From positions 2,547,001-2,611,000 of the forward strand of contig NZ_JALJWV010000001.1 of NCBI RefSeq assembly GCF_024169655.1: 64,000 bases of DNA, in the 5' to 3' direction. This document shows, in pieces, positions 29,092 to 37,405 of the stretch; the first letter of the stretch is position 1, and the number at the start of each line of letters is the position of its first letter. The notes under the pieces are model-generated. The model saw nothing but the letters and a program-made list of their open reading frames with translations, had not been told where the DNA came from and made no database searches. The DNA comes from Pseudomonas marginalis. GTDB taxonomy: Bacteria > Pseudomonadota > Gammaproteobacteria > Pseudomonadales > Pseudomonadaceae. The position numbers were made by a program, and so were the translations under genes.

Positions 29092-29133
29092 AACTGGCGA
29101 GCCCTGCCGTTTACAACGCAGTGTTCGCCAGTT
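29092..29133. terminator. Long hairpin between convergent genes
   Basis: A perfect 9-bp stem AACTGGCGA/TCGCCAGTT with an inner CTGC/GCAG pairing lies between the HAD gene stop (29,070) and the convergent small gene stop (29,145). There is no long T run, so it is only a possible terminator for either side. Confidence 0.45.
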
Positions 29134-29144
29134 GCAGTTTCGAA

Positions 29145-29405
29145 TTACTTCGGCATGGCCCAGGACTGCAACTGGTGGCCATCTTTATCGAGCTCGGCGC
29201 GCGCCTGCAACAACAAATCTTCTAGTTGCGCCGGATCGGTATAGGTACTCGATGACAGCTGTTTAGTGCCGATACGGGTATTGGTGCGGTCGATGACGCT
29301 CAGGCTGAGGGCACCGTTGCCATCATGCCAGGCCACGCACTGGAAGGGCCGGAAAGCACGGTCTGCGATCAAAAGAGCTTCGTTGATGCGGAGCGGGGCG
29401 TTCAT
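29145..29405 (-). CDS. Conserved hypothetical protein (86 residues)
   Basis: A small soluble protein starting MNAPLRINEALLIADRAFRP and containing WHDGNGALSLSVIDRT and a C-terminal helix (AQLEDLLLQARAELDKDG). I do not recognise a named family with certainty. The ATG at 29,405 is preferred; the frame is open for 34 more codons upstream but that part is arginine/serine-rich and not protein-like. AGAGAAGACC upstream could serve as ribosome site. No membrane helix or signal peptide. Confidence 0.7.
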   Translation of the reverse strand: MNAPLRINEALLIADRAFRPFQCVAWHDGNGALSLSVIDRTNTRIGTKQLSSSTYTDPAQLEDLLLQARAELDKDGHQLQSWAMPK

Positions 29406-29750
29406 GTAGGTCTTCTCTCTAAATGCCCAATCAAGTGAGTGCCGTCGGTTGGGCTGACCGTGCGGCAAGTTACTTGTACTGATGCGCGATGACGGGGTAC
29501 GGGTCACATGTTAGAGCAACAAATTTCAACTTTCCGTGATTAGCATCATGTAAGCGGCTGTTTTGAAAGCCGAATACGGTACTCAGCGGGAACGGCTTTT
29601 TTTGTGGGAAGTGACGGTGGAGTGGCTTTTTGCCAAGACATATAGCAAAACGATACAAGGCAACTGTCAAGATTTTGATACTGTAACTTACAAACATCGC
29701 AAATCGTTGTTTATAAATAACTTTAGCAATTCTGGCGCCAAGGAATAGTC
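29406..29750. other. AT-rich intergenic region with an orphan terminator-like hairpin
   Basis: This 345-base stretch is much richer in A and T than its surroundings. On the plus strand a stem AAAGCCG/CGGCTTT (29,566-29,572 and 29,593-29,599) is followed by seven T (29,597-29,603), like an intrinsic terminator with no gene before it. A 61-codon frame at 29,563-29,748 overlaps the hairpin and looks non-coding. The right half probably holds the promoter of the sigma-54 activator gene. Confidence 0.5.
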
Positions 29751-31076
29751 ATGATTGGTACACCTGCGCAACGCCGCTTGCTCGTGGTCGACCCCTGTGA
29801 TGATTGCCATGAGCTGATGCCAGGCTTACGTGCGGCGGGATGGGAAGTGGACAGCTGTACATTGGCGGCCGTGGGTGATCGATCCTGCGATGTGGGGTTG
29901 CTGCGTTTGCAGCCGTACCACCTGGAGCGGCCCGAAGCCGTCAAGGAGCTGATCAGCCGCAGCGGCACTGAGTGGATCGCGGTGCTCACCCAGGATGTGT
30001 TGCGGCTGCAGAACGTCGGGGATTTTGTCTGCGAATGGTTTTTTGACTTCCATACCTTGCCGTTTGATGTGTCCCGGGTGCAGGTCACCCTTGGCCGCGC
30101 CTTTGGCATGGCAAGGCTGCGGGGCAAGGGCTATACCGCGGTGGACGAGCCCGAACATGAGCTGCTGGGCGACAGCCGACCGATCCGTGAGCTGCGCAAG
30201 TTGTTATCCAAGCTGGCGCCCACCGAGTCCCCGGTGCTGATCCGCGGCGACAGCGGCACTGGCAAAGAGCTGGTGGCCAAAACCCTGCACCGCCAATCCC
30301 AGCGCCATGCCAAACCGTTTGTTGCGATCAACTGCGGCGCGATCCCCGAACACCTGATCCAATCCGAACTGTTTGGCCACGAAAAGGGCGCATTTACTGG
30401 CGCCCATCAGCGTAAGGTCGGGCGGATCGAGGCGGCCAATGGCGGCACATTGTTTCTTGATGAGATCGGCGATTTGCCGATGGAGCTGCAGGCCAACCTG
30501 CTGCGATTCCTGCAGGAAAAACAGATCGAGCGTGTCGGCGGCAGCCAGCCCATCCCGGTGGATGTGCGGGTGCTGGCGGCGACTCACGTCGACCTGGAAG
30601 CCGCCGTGGCAAAGGGTACGTTTCGTGAAGACTTGTATTACCGTTTGAATGTACTGCAAGTGGTCACTGCGCCGTTGCGCGAGCGCCACGGCGACGTTGC
30701 CATGCTGGCCAACCACTTTGCGCGCTTCTACAGCCAGGAAACCGGGCGCCGTCCGCGCAGTTTCAGCGAAGACGCGCTGGTGGCCATGGGGCACCACCCT
30801 TGGCCGGGCAATGTGCGTGAGCTGGCCAACCGTGTGCGTCGGGGCCTGGTACTGGCCGAAGGGCGGCAAATCGAAGCCGTTGATCTGGGTTTGCAAGGTC
30901 AGCAGGCAATTTCGTCGCCGATGGCTACACTGGAAGATTACAAACACCGCGCCGAACGCCAGGCGCTGTGCGATGTGCTCAACCGGCACAGCGACAACCT
31001 GAGTGTCGCGGCCCGTGTGCTGGGGATTTCCCGGCCGACGTTCTACCGGTTGTTGCACAAACACCAGATCCGCTAG
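29751..31076 (+). CDS. Sigma-54-dependent activator with VpsR-like N-terminal domain, fap locus
   Basis: A 441-residue enhancer-binding protein that opens sigma-54 promoters. Residues 1-125 form a receiver-like domain that lacks a phospho-acceptor Asp at the end of strand 3 (CDVGLLRL instead of a D); the segment WFFDFHTLPFDVSRVQVTLGRAFGMA (split here as WFFDFHTLPFD and GRAFGMARL) recalls VpsR-type domains, some of which respond to c-di-GMP. The AAA+ core has Walker A GDSGTGKE (166-173), the sigma-54 contact loop GAFTGA (213-218) and LFLDEIGD. A Fis-type HTH ends the protein. It converges on fapF and is the obvious candidate regulator of the fap sigma-54 promoter. Confidence 0.9.
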   Translation: MIGTPAQRRLLVVDPCDDCHELMPGLRAAGWEVDSCTLAAVGDRSCDVGLLRLQPYHLERPEAVKELISRSGTEWIAVLTQDVLRLQNVGDFVCEWFFDFHTLPFDVSRVQVTLGRAFGMARLRGKGYTAVDEPEHELLGDSRPIRELRKLLSKLAPTESPVLIRGDSGTGKELVAKTLHRQSQRHAKPFVAINCGAIPEHLIQSELFGHEKGAFTGAHQRKVGRIEAANGGTLFLDEIGDLPMELQANLLRFLQEKQIERVGGSQPIPVDVRVLAATHVDLEAAVAKGTFREDLYYRLNVLQVVTAPLRERHGDVAMLANHFARFYSQETGRRPRSFSEDALVAMGHHPWPGNVRELANRVRRGLVLAEGRQIEAVDLGLQGQQAISSPMATLEDYKHRAERQALCDVLNRHSDNLSVAARVLGISRPTFYRLLHKHQIR

Positions 31077-31089
31077 GGCGGGTAAACCG

Positions 31090-31127
31090 AAAAGCCCCGC
31101 AACGACCCTTATCGTTGCGGGGCTTTT
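31090..31127. terminator. Bidirectional intrinsic terminator between activator and fapF
   Basis: A perfect 16-bp stem (AAAAGCCCCGCAACGA and its complement) with a 6-base loop lies between the activator stop (31,076) and the convergent fapF stop (31,141). The A/T ends of the stem supply a short T run on both strands. Confidence 0.88.
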
Positions 31128-31140
31128 CCTTGTGCGCGGT

Positions 31141-32451
31141 TTAGAAGTAGTACGGGAATTTCAGGCTGAAGGTGAAGTCCGGCGCATCATCCGTCATGCC
31201 AATGGCCAGGTTCGGCACGATCGTCAGGTTATCCGACGCCGCGATGGTCATGCCCACGTTGAAATAGCCGGCGTTGGCGTCGCTGGAGACCACCGATTGC
31301 CAATCCGCGCCGCTTTGCTTGACCTTGCTCTTGCGTTGCACGAGGTCGGACACCGAGAACGACATACTCATTTTCTCGTTGAGGGCGAAGGCGACACCGA
31401 CCCCTAACTGGAAGCTGTCGCCCAGACTGACCTTGCCGGGGATTTTCTGGTTGACGTTGGGGCTGATGTCGCTGAACGAATCCTCGAAGTTATGGGTGTA
31501 GGACAGCGAACCGAACAGCACCGCCGGGTCGAAGGTCTTGACCAGGGAGATACCCGGCGTCACCGACCACACGCCGTTACCGGTCGGCAGGGTTTCCGGC
31601 ACGGCGAGGTTGGTGTTGGTCGGCGATTCGATCAGCTTGATGCCATAAGGATCTTTGCCGGTAGGCGCCTTGACCCGAAACGACACCACCGCATCCGGCA
31701 GGCTGGCGCTTTCGTCGAGAAATTTATACGCAATGCCGAAGTTCACATCGCCGATGGTTGGGTCTCGGGTAACCGAGCCTTCCGATGTGGTGTTGGCGCT
31801 GCCGCCGGCACCGCCGGACTGGTACGTCGACTCGCGATACACCACCGGCACGTTCACATCGAACTGCCAGCGGTTGTCCACGTTGTAGCGCCCGGTCAGG
31901 TCCAGGGTCCAACTGTCGGACTTGATTCGGTCCAGGTTGATATTACCGAGGAAGATCGAGTCCAGTGCCAGAAAGCCGTTAAGGGATAACTGGCGTGCGT
32001 CATAGCGGGCATAGGTGACGCCGGTTTCAAAGCTGAACTTGCCATTGCCGAAGAAGCCACTGGCCTCGTTGTACAAGTTGCTCACGCTTTGTGCCGGCGC
32101 CGAGTCATCCTTCAGGCTTTGCCCATAGGAGCTGCCACCGCCGGCGCCGCCCGATGCCGCCGCCGCGCCCACCCCAGGCGCGTTGCCGGCCACGGTGGTG
32201 CCGCCTTTTCTCAAGTCGGCAGGCGACTTGACCAAGCGTCTAGGCGCGGGTGTTGCGGGTTGGTCTTCTACTTGTCGAACGCGTTGCTCCAATACTGCCA
32301 GTGCTTTTTGCTGCACTTCATAACGTTGCTTGAGCTCCAGAAGTTCCTGTTTCAAGGTTTCAATATCGGTGTCCGGTGCGGCATATAGCGCGGACGCCGG
32401 CAGGAGCGTACTCAAACAAATCACGGCACGTAACGATAACGATCGATGCAT
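31141..32451 (-). CDS. fapF: Amyloid export outer-membrane protein FapF
   Basis: The outer-membrane channel through which Fap amyloid subunits leave the cell. The 436-residue protein has a signal peptide (about 1-24, cut near ALYA-A), a short coiled coil (about 29-63, [20 protein letters not shown]) that forms the trimeric periplasmic plug region, a glycine/alanine-rich linker, and a beta-barrel ending in FSLKFPYYF with the terminal Phe typical of outer-membrane proteins. ATG 32,451 starts at the signal peptide; 18 upstream codons are not conserved in character. Last gene of fapABCDEF, 50 bases after fapE. Confidence 0.92.
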   Translation of the reverse strand: MHRSLSLRAVICLSTLLPASALYAAPDTDIETLKQELLELKQRYEVQQKALAVLEQRVRQVEDQPATPAPRRLVKSPADLRKGGTTVAGNAPGVGAAAASGGAGGGSSYGQSLKDDSAPAQSVSNLYNEASGFFGNGKFSFETGVTYARYDARQLSLNGFLALDSIFLGNINLDRIKSDSWTLDLTGRYNVDNRWQFDVNVPVVYRESTYQSGGAGGSANTTSEGSVTRDPTIGDVNFGIAYKFLDESASLPDAVVSFRVKAPTGKDPYGIKLIESPTNTNLAVPETLPTGNGVWSVTPGISLVKTFDPAVLFGSLSYTHNFEDSFSDISPNVNQKIPGKVSLGDSFQLGVGVAFALNEKMSMSFSVSDLVQRKSKVKQSGADWQSVVSSDANAGYFNVGMTIAASDNLTIVPNLAIGMTDDAPDFTFSLKFPYYF

Positions 32452-32501
32452 GAAATAAGCCGTCCCATTCCTAATGCGTAAGTGTCGTGGCTCAGCGTAG
32501 T

Positions 32502-33251
32502 TCAATAACCGGAAGGGCGAAGGCCTTTGAGTTGATCTAGGTTAAGATTTTGCGTGATATTGTTCAGACCACTGTTTCCCATCACTACATTGAGTTGGGT
32601 CAGATTGTTCACGAAGTTGCTGTTCCCTTGGATGACCGTGCCTTGCAGGACGTTGCCGCCGCCAATTTGCTGCACGACGTTGCCTTGATTGTTGCTGGCC
32701 AGCAGCGCCATCTGCAGGCCGCCGTTCTTGGCGCTCACTGTGACCTGGCCAGCGGCAGTGCTGCCGGTAATCGGCTGGCCGGCCAGTAACGCCTGGCCTG
32801 ACTGCACATAGTTGGCCGGAGTCAAGCCGTCTTTGGTGACGTTGATGTCAACGCCGTTGGTGGCTGTGTTGCCATCACCCGCCGCGCGCACGCTTTGAAC
32901 CACGCCCTGGCCGGTGCCGAGGCCGGAGCCGCCGACGACGGTGCCGGTGCCGGTAGGCTGCTGGGTCGTGCCGTTGCCATCGCTGCCGGTAATCTGCACG
33001 TAAAATTGCGGCGTGATGGTGGTGGAGTTGACTTGCATGTTGGCAGTGCCGGTCACGGTGGCACCGGCGGCGTTAGTCCAGGTACTGCTCATCACAATGC
33101 CAAAGCTGACAATCCGCCCCGGCATCACATAGCGGCCGCGCAACTCGGCCATTTCCGAATCCTTGAGTTCAATCGGCTTGAACGCCGATGAAGCATAAAC
33201 AGGTGCTGAGGCTGCCAGGCACATGACTGTCAGCCAACGGAGAGTATTCAT
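32502..33251 (-). CDS. fapE: Fap amyloid accessory/minor component FapE
   Basis: A 249-residue exported protein with a signal peptide (about 1-20, PVYA-S). The mature part begins [24 protein letters not shown], then becomes Gly/Thr/Asn/Gln-rich with a C-terminal asparagine-rich stretch ([20 protein letters not shown] and NNITQNLNL) like the amyloid subunits. FapE is found as a minor part of Fap fibres. CCAGGAG precedes the ATG. Fifth gene of the operon, 41 bases after fapD. Confidence 0.9.
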   Translation of the reverse strand: MNTLRWLTVMCLAASAPVYASSAFKPIELKDSEMAELRGRYVMPGRIVSFGIVMSSTWTNAAGATVTGTANMQVNSTTITPQFYVQITGSDGNGTTQQPTGTGTVVGGSGLGTGQGVVQSVRAAGDGNTATNGVDINVTKDGLTPANYVQSGQALLAGQPITGSTAAGQVTVSAKNGGLQMALLASNNQGNVVQQIGGGNVLQGTVIQGNSNFVNNLTQLNVVMGNSGLNNITQNLNLDQLKGLRPSGY

Positions 33252-33292
33252 CGTTTGCTCCTGGAGCTTCCTACCCCTTATTGCGCTTCTAT

Positions 33293-33970
33293 CTAGAAGA
33301 AGTCGCTCTGGATAAAACCGAAGTCCATCAATTCGCTGTCGCGCACCGGGCTGAACTCGTTCAGCTTGTTCTTGGCAGTCAGTGGCGTGGGTGGGTCGAG
33401 CAAGACGTTGGCCTTGTCGTAGCCTTCACCCAGTACGGCGAATACGATGCCGTTCCAGCCCTTGATGAAATCGTCCTTGGCATAACGCTTGTGACCCAGC
33501 ACGGGATCGCCGATATACACCCAGTCTTTGTCGGCGCGCTGCAACACCACGAAGTGCTTGTAGCCGCGAATATCGAGCAGCACGACGACCGGCACTTTGA
33601 CCGTGATCAGCACTTCCGGAGTGATCCGGTAGCCCCTGGCGCGCATGTGGATGCTTTCCAGGTAGCGCTTCATGTCGAGCATGGAAAAGCCCTGGGTACG
33701 CACCAGATCCTGGTCGGCGTTGGCCAGCATGCCTTTGATGACGTGATCTTCATCCACGTCCATCCAATAGGCTTGGCGCAGGATGGTCGCCAGTGCGGCG
33801 GCCCCGCAGCTGAAATCGGTTTTCTGTTCCACCAGGTTGGCGAACTTGCGCTCGCGGATGCTCTCGACCTTTTTGTAGATCAACCCACCGCCGGGCATGA
33901 CCACGGCCATTTGCCCTGCCCAGGTCGGGCCGGTGAGTGCTAACAGCAGGCAGAAGGCAACGAGGCGCAT
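33293..33970 (-). CDS. fapD: C39-family cysteine protease FapD
   Basis: A 225-residue periplasmic protease of the peptidase C39 family, required for Fap fibre formation. A signal peptide (about 1-19) precedes the catalytic domain: Cys55 in TDFSCGAAAL, His139 in RGYKHFVVL and Asp155 in YIGDPVLG form the expected triad. Unlike bacteriocin exporters it has no ABC transporter part. It lies behind fapC, separated by an intrinsic terminator. FapD is one of two C39 peptidases in this window; the other is fused to a GNAT domain at 60.8-61.9 kb. Confidence 0.93.
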   Translation of the reverse strand: MRLVAFCLLLALTGPTWAGQMAVVMPGGGLIYKKVESIRERKFANLVEQKTDFSCGAAALATILRQAYWMDVDEDHVIKGMLANADQDLVRTQGFSMLDMKRYLESIHMRARGYRITPEVLITVKVPVVVLLDIRGYKHFVVLQRADKDWVYIGDPVLGHKRYAKDDFIKGWNGIVFAVLGEGYDKANVLLDPPTPLTAKNKLNEFSPVRDSELMDFGFIQSDFF

Positions 33971-33999
33971 GATCGTATGACCTGTTGGACACTGGAAAT

Positions 34000-34024
34000 A
34001 AAAAGGGCCTTGTTGCCAAGGCCC
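34000..34024 (-). terminator. Intrinsic terminator between fapC and fapD
   Basis: On the minus strand, nine bases after the fapC stop, an 8-bp stem GGGCCTTG/CAAGGCCC with loop GCAA is followed by five T then ATTT. It should end much of the transcription behind the major subunit gene and let only a fraction reach fapDEF. Confidence 0.85.
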
Positions 34025-34032
34025 GATCTGGA

Positions 34033-34737
34033 TCAGAAGCGAGTGGTGGATTGGACCACTACGTTGTTCTGACCTTGGTTGTTGCTGCCCGACAGAACGT
34101 TGGAGTTCGACACCCCAGAGCTGTAGTTCATCGAGTTGTTCACGCTGGCGTTGTTGACAACGGGTTTGGCGCTCCAGCTGTGGCCGCTGCTGATGTTGAG
34201 CGTCAGGTTGCTGGATACTTCCTGCACGCCATTGACGGTTGCGAGGCCGCCAGAACCGTCTTTGTTCGACTGAACGACAGTGCTGTTGCTGGCTTGGTTG
34301 GAAGTGCCCGCGGCGGCGTTCAACTGAATGATGCCCGAAGCGTTGTTACCGCTATCGTTGAGAGAGGCATTGTTTTTGGTGCCGCTGTTGATCACCAGGT
34401 TACCGGTGTTCGATTGTGCGGAGTTCACGGCGGCGAACACGAAATCAGCATCGGCAGACTGAACGACTACGTCGTTTTTGCCTTGGTTGTTGTCACCGCT
34501 GAGAACGTTGCCGTTGGCTACGCCGCTGCTGTGGTTGTAGGAGCTGTTGGCCGACGCGTTGTTTTGGGTTTTGTCATTGATCACCACGTTGCCATGGTTG
34601 CTTTGACCGTCATTGGCGGCCGCGGCAGCGACGGTTGGTGGTTGTGGATGATGATGAGTCTGACCCGCTTGAGCAGCAACAGCCATGAGAGCAGCGAGAG
34701 CGAAAGCCAGTGGTTTAAGAGCCATTGTAGGTTTCAT
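34033..34737 (-). CDS. fapC: Major functional amyloid subunit FapC
   Basis: The main fibre protein of Pseudomonas functional amyloid, secreted and assembled on the cell surface in biofilms. The 234-residue precursor has a signal peptide (about 1-24, AAQA-G). Three imperfect 37-residue repeats are visible at about 58-94, 121-157 and 194-230; each starts with N-N-A-S and ends V-V-Q-S, with SSGV/ASGI and NQG/NQA in between. The linkers are short (26 and 36 residues), as in P. fluorescens-type FapC. There is no cysteine in the protein. AAGGAG 7 bases upstream of the ATG decides the start. A terminator follows directly. Confidence 0.95.
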   Translation of the reverse strand: MKPTMALKPLAFALAALMAVAAQAGQTHHHPQPPTVAAAAANDGQSNHGNVVINDKTQNNASANSSYNHSSGVANGNVLSGDNNQGKNDVVVQSADADFVFAAVNSAQSNTGNLVINSGTKNNASLNDSGNNASGIIQLNAAAGTSNQASNSTVVQSNKDGSGGLATVNGVQEVSSNLTLNISSGHSWSAKPVVNNASVNNSMNYSSGVSNSNVLSGSNNQGQNNVVVQSTTRF

Positions 34738-34804
34738 GGTGTATCTCCTTGCTTCTATTTAGTTGGTTAAGTGTTGGTACGGTGTAGCTGGCGACTCAGC
34801 TCCA

Positions 34805-35368
34805 TCAGTTGAGTCGTAGATTCAGGGTGTTAGCCACTCGGTTCCCCACCCCGGCGCTCTGGTTGACCTGTACCACTCCACGGCTGCCGGTGAAGGCCTG
34901 GTCGCTGGTAACGACCTGGCGGCTGCCAGTGGTAGGGTTCAACCCGGAGTCTGTTGCAAGCGCAACGTTCTGTTGCGACATGACACTGTCGTCGATGCTC
35001 TGCGGGCCAGCGTTGATGCTGATTCGCACGGCATTGATCATCTGGTTCTGGGCCCCGGCCGACTGGTTGACACTCAGTACACCGTTGCCATTGCTGAAGG
35101 AGGTGCCGTGGATCGCCGCTGTGGCATCCATGGCGCGGTCTGCGGCAGCGCCGCTGATTTTTTGCGTGATGGCGATGTTCGCCTGGGCGTTGTGGCCCAC
35201 CGCGATCGCGACGTTGTTGCTCAGTTGTTGCTGGTCGCCTGCGGCCTGGTTGAGCGTCACGACGCCGTTGTATTGCTTGGCCGAGTTATCGATCGTTGCG
35301 TTATTACTGCTGTCGGCCATTGCCGCCGTGCAGCTGAGTACGGCGAGGAGCATCCAGGAGGCGTTCAT
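34805..35368 (-). CDS. fapB: Fap amyloid minor subunit/nucleator FapB
   Basis: A 187-residue exported protein, the probable nucleator of FapC fibres. It has a signal peptide (about 1-18, TAAMA-D) and three copies of a motif of the type GVVxxNQxAG (about residues 35-44, 96-105 and 164-173), the amyloid repeat cores. Asn, Gln, Ala and Ser dominate. Its ATG overlaps the fapA stop by 4 bases (ATGA), implying coupled translation. Confidence 0.93.
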   Translation of the reverse strand: MNASWMLLAVLSCTAAMADSSNNATIDNSAKQYNGVVTLNQAAGDQQQLSNNVAIAVGHNAQANIAITQKISGAAADRAMDATAAIHGTSFSNGNGVLSVNQSAGAQNQMINAVRISINAGPQSIDDSVMSQQNVALATDSGLNPTTGSRQVVTSDQAFTGSRGVVQVNQSAGVGNRVANTLNLRLN

Positions 35369-35802
35369 TTCATCGCTCCCCCGATCATGCCGCCGATATT
35401 GTTCAGCGGGGCGAGGCCGCTGGATACCGCGCTGTTGACCGTGCCGGCGACACCGCCGCCGCCATGGCCGGCTGCGCTGCCAGCGCCCAGGCCAAGGCTA
35501 TTGGTGTTGGTCAAACCGGCCAGCTCGCCATTGGGCATGATGCTGCGAGTGATGCTGACGCCACTGCTCACACCGGCGAAGTCGTTGTCGCTGACTTCGC
35601 TGTTGATGGTCGCCGAGGGATTGGTATTGACCGTGGTGGGGTAAGGGTCGGTGCCGCGTGTCCGGCCTATCGCATAAGGTTGGACTTGACGTTGAATCAC
35701 GATCACACCATCGCCTGCCGCGAGCACTGGAAGGCTCACGCCGGTACTCAGTACGCAGCTAATCAGCAGGAGGCTCAGTGAGCCTGGATTATGTGTGTCC
35801 AT
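35365..35802 (-). CDS. fapA: Fap periplasmic protein FapA
   Basis: The first gene of the amyloid operon, 145 residues with a signal peptide (about 1-28, LPVLA-A). FapA affects which subunits enter the fibre and is thought to act as a periplasmic chaperone for FapC. The mature protein has [20 protein letters not shown] near its start and a Gly/Ala-rich tail ([20 protein letters not shown]). ATG 35,802 begins a proper signal peptide; 31 further upstream codons overlap the sigma-54 promoter and are not coding. AAGGAATTTTGCC upstream holds the ribosome site. Confidence 0.9.
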   Translation of the reverse strand: MDTHNPGSLSLLLISCVLSTGVSLPVLAAGDGVIVIQRQVQPYAIGRTRGTDPYPTTVNTNPSATINSEVSDNDFAGVSSGVSITRSIMPNGELAGLTNTNSLGLGAGSAAGHGGGGVAGTVNSAVSSGLAPLNNIGGMIGGAMK

Positions 35803-35855
35803 GGCAAAATTCCTTATTCGTAGCGCTGACCCTAAACAGCGCTGTAAGGAATAGA

Positions 35856-35870
35856 GCAGGAGGCGTGCCG
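35856..35870 (-). promoter_or_regulatory. Sigma-54 (RpoN) promoter of fapABCDEF
   Basis: On the minus strand CGGCACGCCTCCTGC matches the -24/-12 consensus TGGCACG-N4-TTGC, with the essential GG and GC at exact spacing. The predicted start of transcription is near 35,844, about 42 bases before the fapA ATG. A sigma-54 activator gene sits at the other end of the operon, which supports the call. Confidence 0.85.
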
Positions 35871-35943
35871 CTTTCAATTTATTGTTGTTAATCAAACAGC
35901 TATGAAACTTAGCAGGCTAAGTGATGGCCACGCTGTTTCAGCG

Positions 35944-36022
35944 CTGATACAACCTGCCGACGCCGGCCGGCAATTCCCGATATACCTGGCCCGCAGGCGG
36001 TGAGTTCGGGAGCCTGTATCAG
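35944..36022. promoter_or_regulatory. Candidate upstream activator site for the fap promoter
   Basis: CTGATACA (35,944-35,951) and its exact complement TGTATCAG (36,015-36,022) form a widely spaced inverted repeat, with further matches on both flanks. The repeats lie roughly 75-150 bases upstream of the -24 element, the usual place for enhancer sites bound by sigma-54 activators. Inference from position and symmetry only. Confidence 0.45.
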
Positions 36023-36143
36023 TGATGTAACACTGTGTGTGACAAAACGATGAATCCGCGCAGGCCGGGTCGTTCAGGACAGAGAGGTGTTTCAAAAATG
36101 GACACAGCAGGCGCAAGCAAACCCACGGATGCTGGCAACAGGC

Positions 36144-37139
36144 TCAGCCCTTGGGCGCTCTACGTGGGATGGAGTTGAGGACGGGATTGCCATCCTGGTT
36201 CTGGGTCAGGTAGACCGGCAAAACCTTGGGCAAGGAGGGCACGAGGTTGTTGACCTCGCTGATGTTGTAGGTGCCGTCGATACGAATCGTCCCGGTCTCG
36301 GTATCGGCCAGCATCACGGGCTTGTTCAGGTAGCGGTTGATCAGTGGTAACGCATCGGCCAGGGCCAGGTTATCCAGGACCAATTTACCCTGGCGCCAGG
36401 CGAGGGCGCTGTCGCCGAGGTTGATCGAGCGCACACGCGGGGTGGTATCGCCCTGTTGATAGCTGGCTTGCATGCCCTGGGTCAGTGGCACGCTGCTGTG
36501 TGCCGGGTCGCTGGAAATCTGCACCGAGCCTTCGAGCAACATCACCCGCACCTGGTCTTCGTATTTCCACACGTTGAATTGGGTGCCGGTTACTCGTACC
36601 TGTCCCTCACCGGCCCTGACGACAAATGGATGGGTGCTGTCATGACTGATCTTGAAAAACGCCTCGCCCTTGCTCAGCGTGACCCTGCGCTGGTCCCTGT
36701 AATTGGCGTAGATCAGTTCGGTGCCCAGGTTGAGCTCTAGCTGGCTGCCGTCGTCCAGCGTGACTTGGCGCAAACCATTGCGGGTTTCGAACCGTTCATA
36801 GGCACTTGGCAACCACCCCGCTTCCCAGCCGGTGAACGCCGCCAGGGGCAGGGCCGCCAGGCACACCGAGGCTGCCACGGCATAAGTACGCAACCGGCTG
36901 CGCGGTTTGAGCGGCACTAAAACGGGGGCAGGGGCGTGGCGTGGCAAGTGACCGGCAACGTCCCAGATTTCCAGCATTGCGGCGTACTCGAAAGCATGCA
37001 GCGGATGAGCATCGTGCCACCGTTGAAAGGCCTGTCGTTCGTCCGCCGTGCAATCACTTGCATGCAGGCGCATGCACCAATCCGCGGCGGCGTCGGTGAT
37101 GGCGTCATATTCGGCTTCTGAAACAGACTTTTCGGTCAT
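36144..37139 (-). CDS. FecR-family anti-sigma/sigma-regulator, orphan
   Basis: A 331-residue inner-membrane signal relay. The cytoplasmic N-terminal part (about 1-75) has the DUF4880 pattern ADWCMRLHASDCTADERQAFQRW; one membrane helix follows (about 85-107, YAVAASVCLAALPLAAFTGW); the periplasmic FecR domain includes RQVTLDDGSQLELNLGTEL and RVTLSKGEAFFKI and ends in an STN-like part (LADALPLINRYLNKPVML). AGGAT upstream supports ATG 37,139 over GTG 37,160. FecR proteins normally sit next to a fecI-type sigma gene and a TonB receptor; neither is adjacent here, so its partner is unknown. Confidence 0.88.
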   Translation of the reverse strand: MTEKSVSEAEYDAITDAAADWCMRLHASDCTADERQAFQRWHDAHPLHAFEYAAMLEIWDVAGHLPRHAPAPVLVPLKPRSRLRTYAVAASVCLAALPLAAFTGWEAGWLPSAYERFETRNGLRQVTLDDGSQLELNLGTELIYANYRDQRRVTLSKGEAFFKISHDSTHPFVVRAGEGQVRVTGTQFNVWKYEDQVRVMLLEGSVQISSDPAHSSVPLTQGMQASYQQGDTTPRVRSINLGDSALAWRQGKLVLDNLALADALPLINRYLNKPVMLADTETGTIRIDGTYNISEVNNLVPSLPKVLPVYLTQNQDGNPVLNSIPRRAPKG

Positions 37140-37405
37140 TAATTCATCCTGATTTCCCACATTCTAACCTCCCGAGGCAGATGGCGAGAACAGCGATGAT
37201 GGCGATTGCACATCAATTGAGCGTTATTCTCGTTGGACACGCCTAAAACGGCTCGGTGACGGAGTCGCGGCCCACGGTAATGGGCGGCGAAGCGCGCAAG
37301 GCAGCAGATAGCTCAAGCGCCCGTTGACAGCAGGCACGGGAGGCGTTGTTTAATCGTTGGTCTGGATTCTAGTTGTCTCTTCCAATTACAAAATCGGAGC
37401 TACAG

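Larger units (their letters stand above)
35803..36143. other. fap upstream regulatory region (341 bases)
   Basis: The space between fapA and the orphan fecR stop holds the sigma-54 promoter (35,856-35,870), a far upstream inverted repeat (35,944-36,022) and two copies of the palindrome CAGCGCTG (35,837-35,844 and 35,939-35,946). No coding frame here looks real. Confidence 0.7.

Noticed and set aside
29563..29748. 61-codon plus-strand frame before the sigma-54 activator
   Set aside because: Overlaps a terminator-like hairpin, very AT-rich, not coupled to a ribosome site.
34105..34566. Repeats in fapC considered as a CRISPR-like or tandem DNA array
   Set aside because: They are imperfect protein repeats of the amyloid subunit, with unequal linkers and no spacer structure.
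37221..37235. Fur-like half site upstream of the orphan fecR
   Set aside because: Only one half (TTATTCTCGTT) fits; too weak to list as a site.
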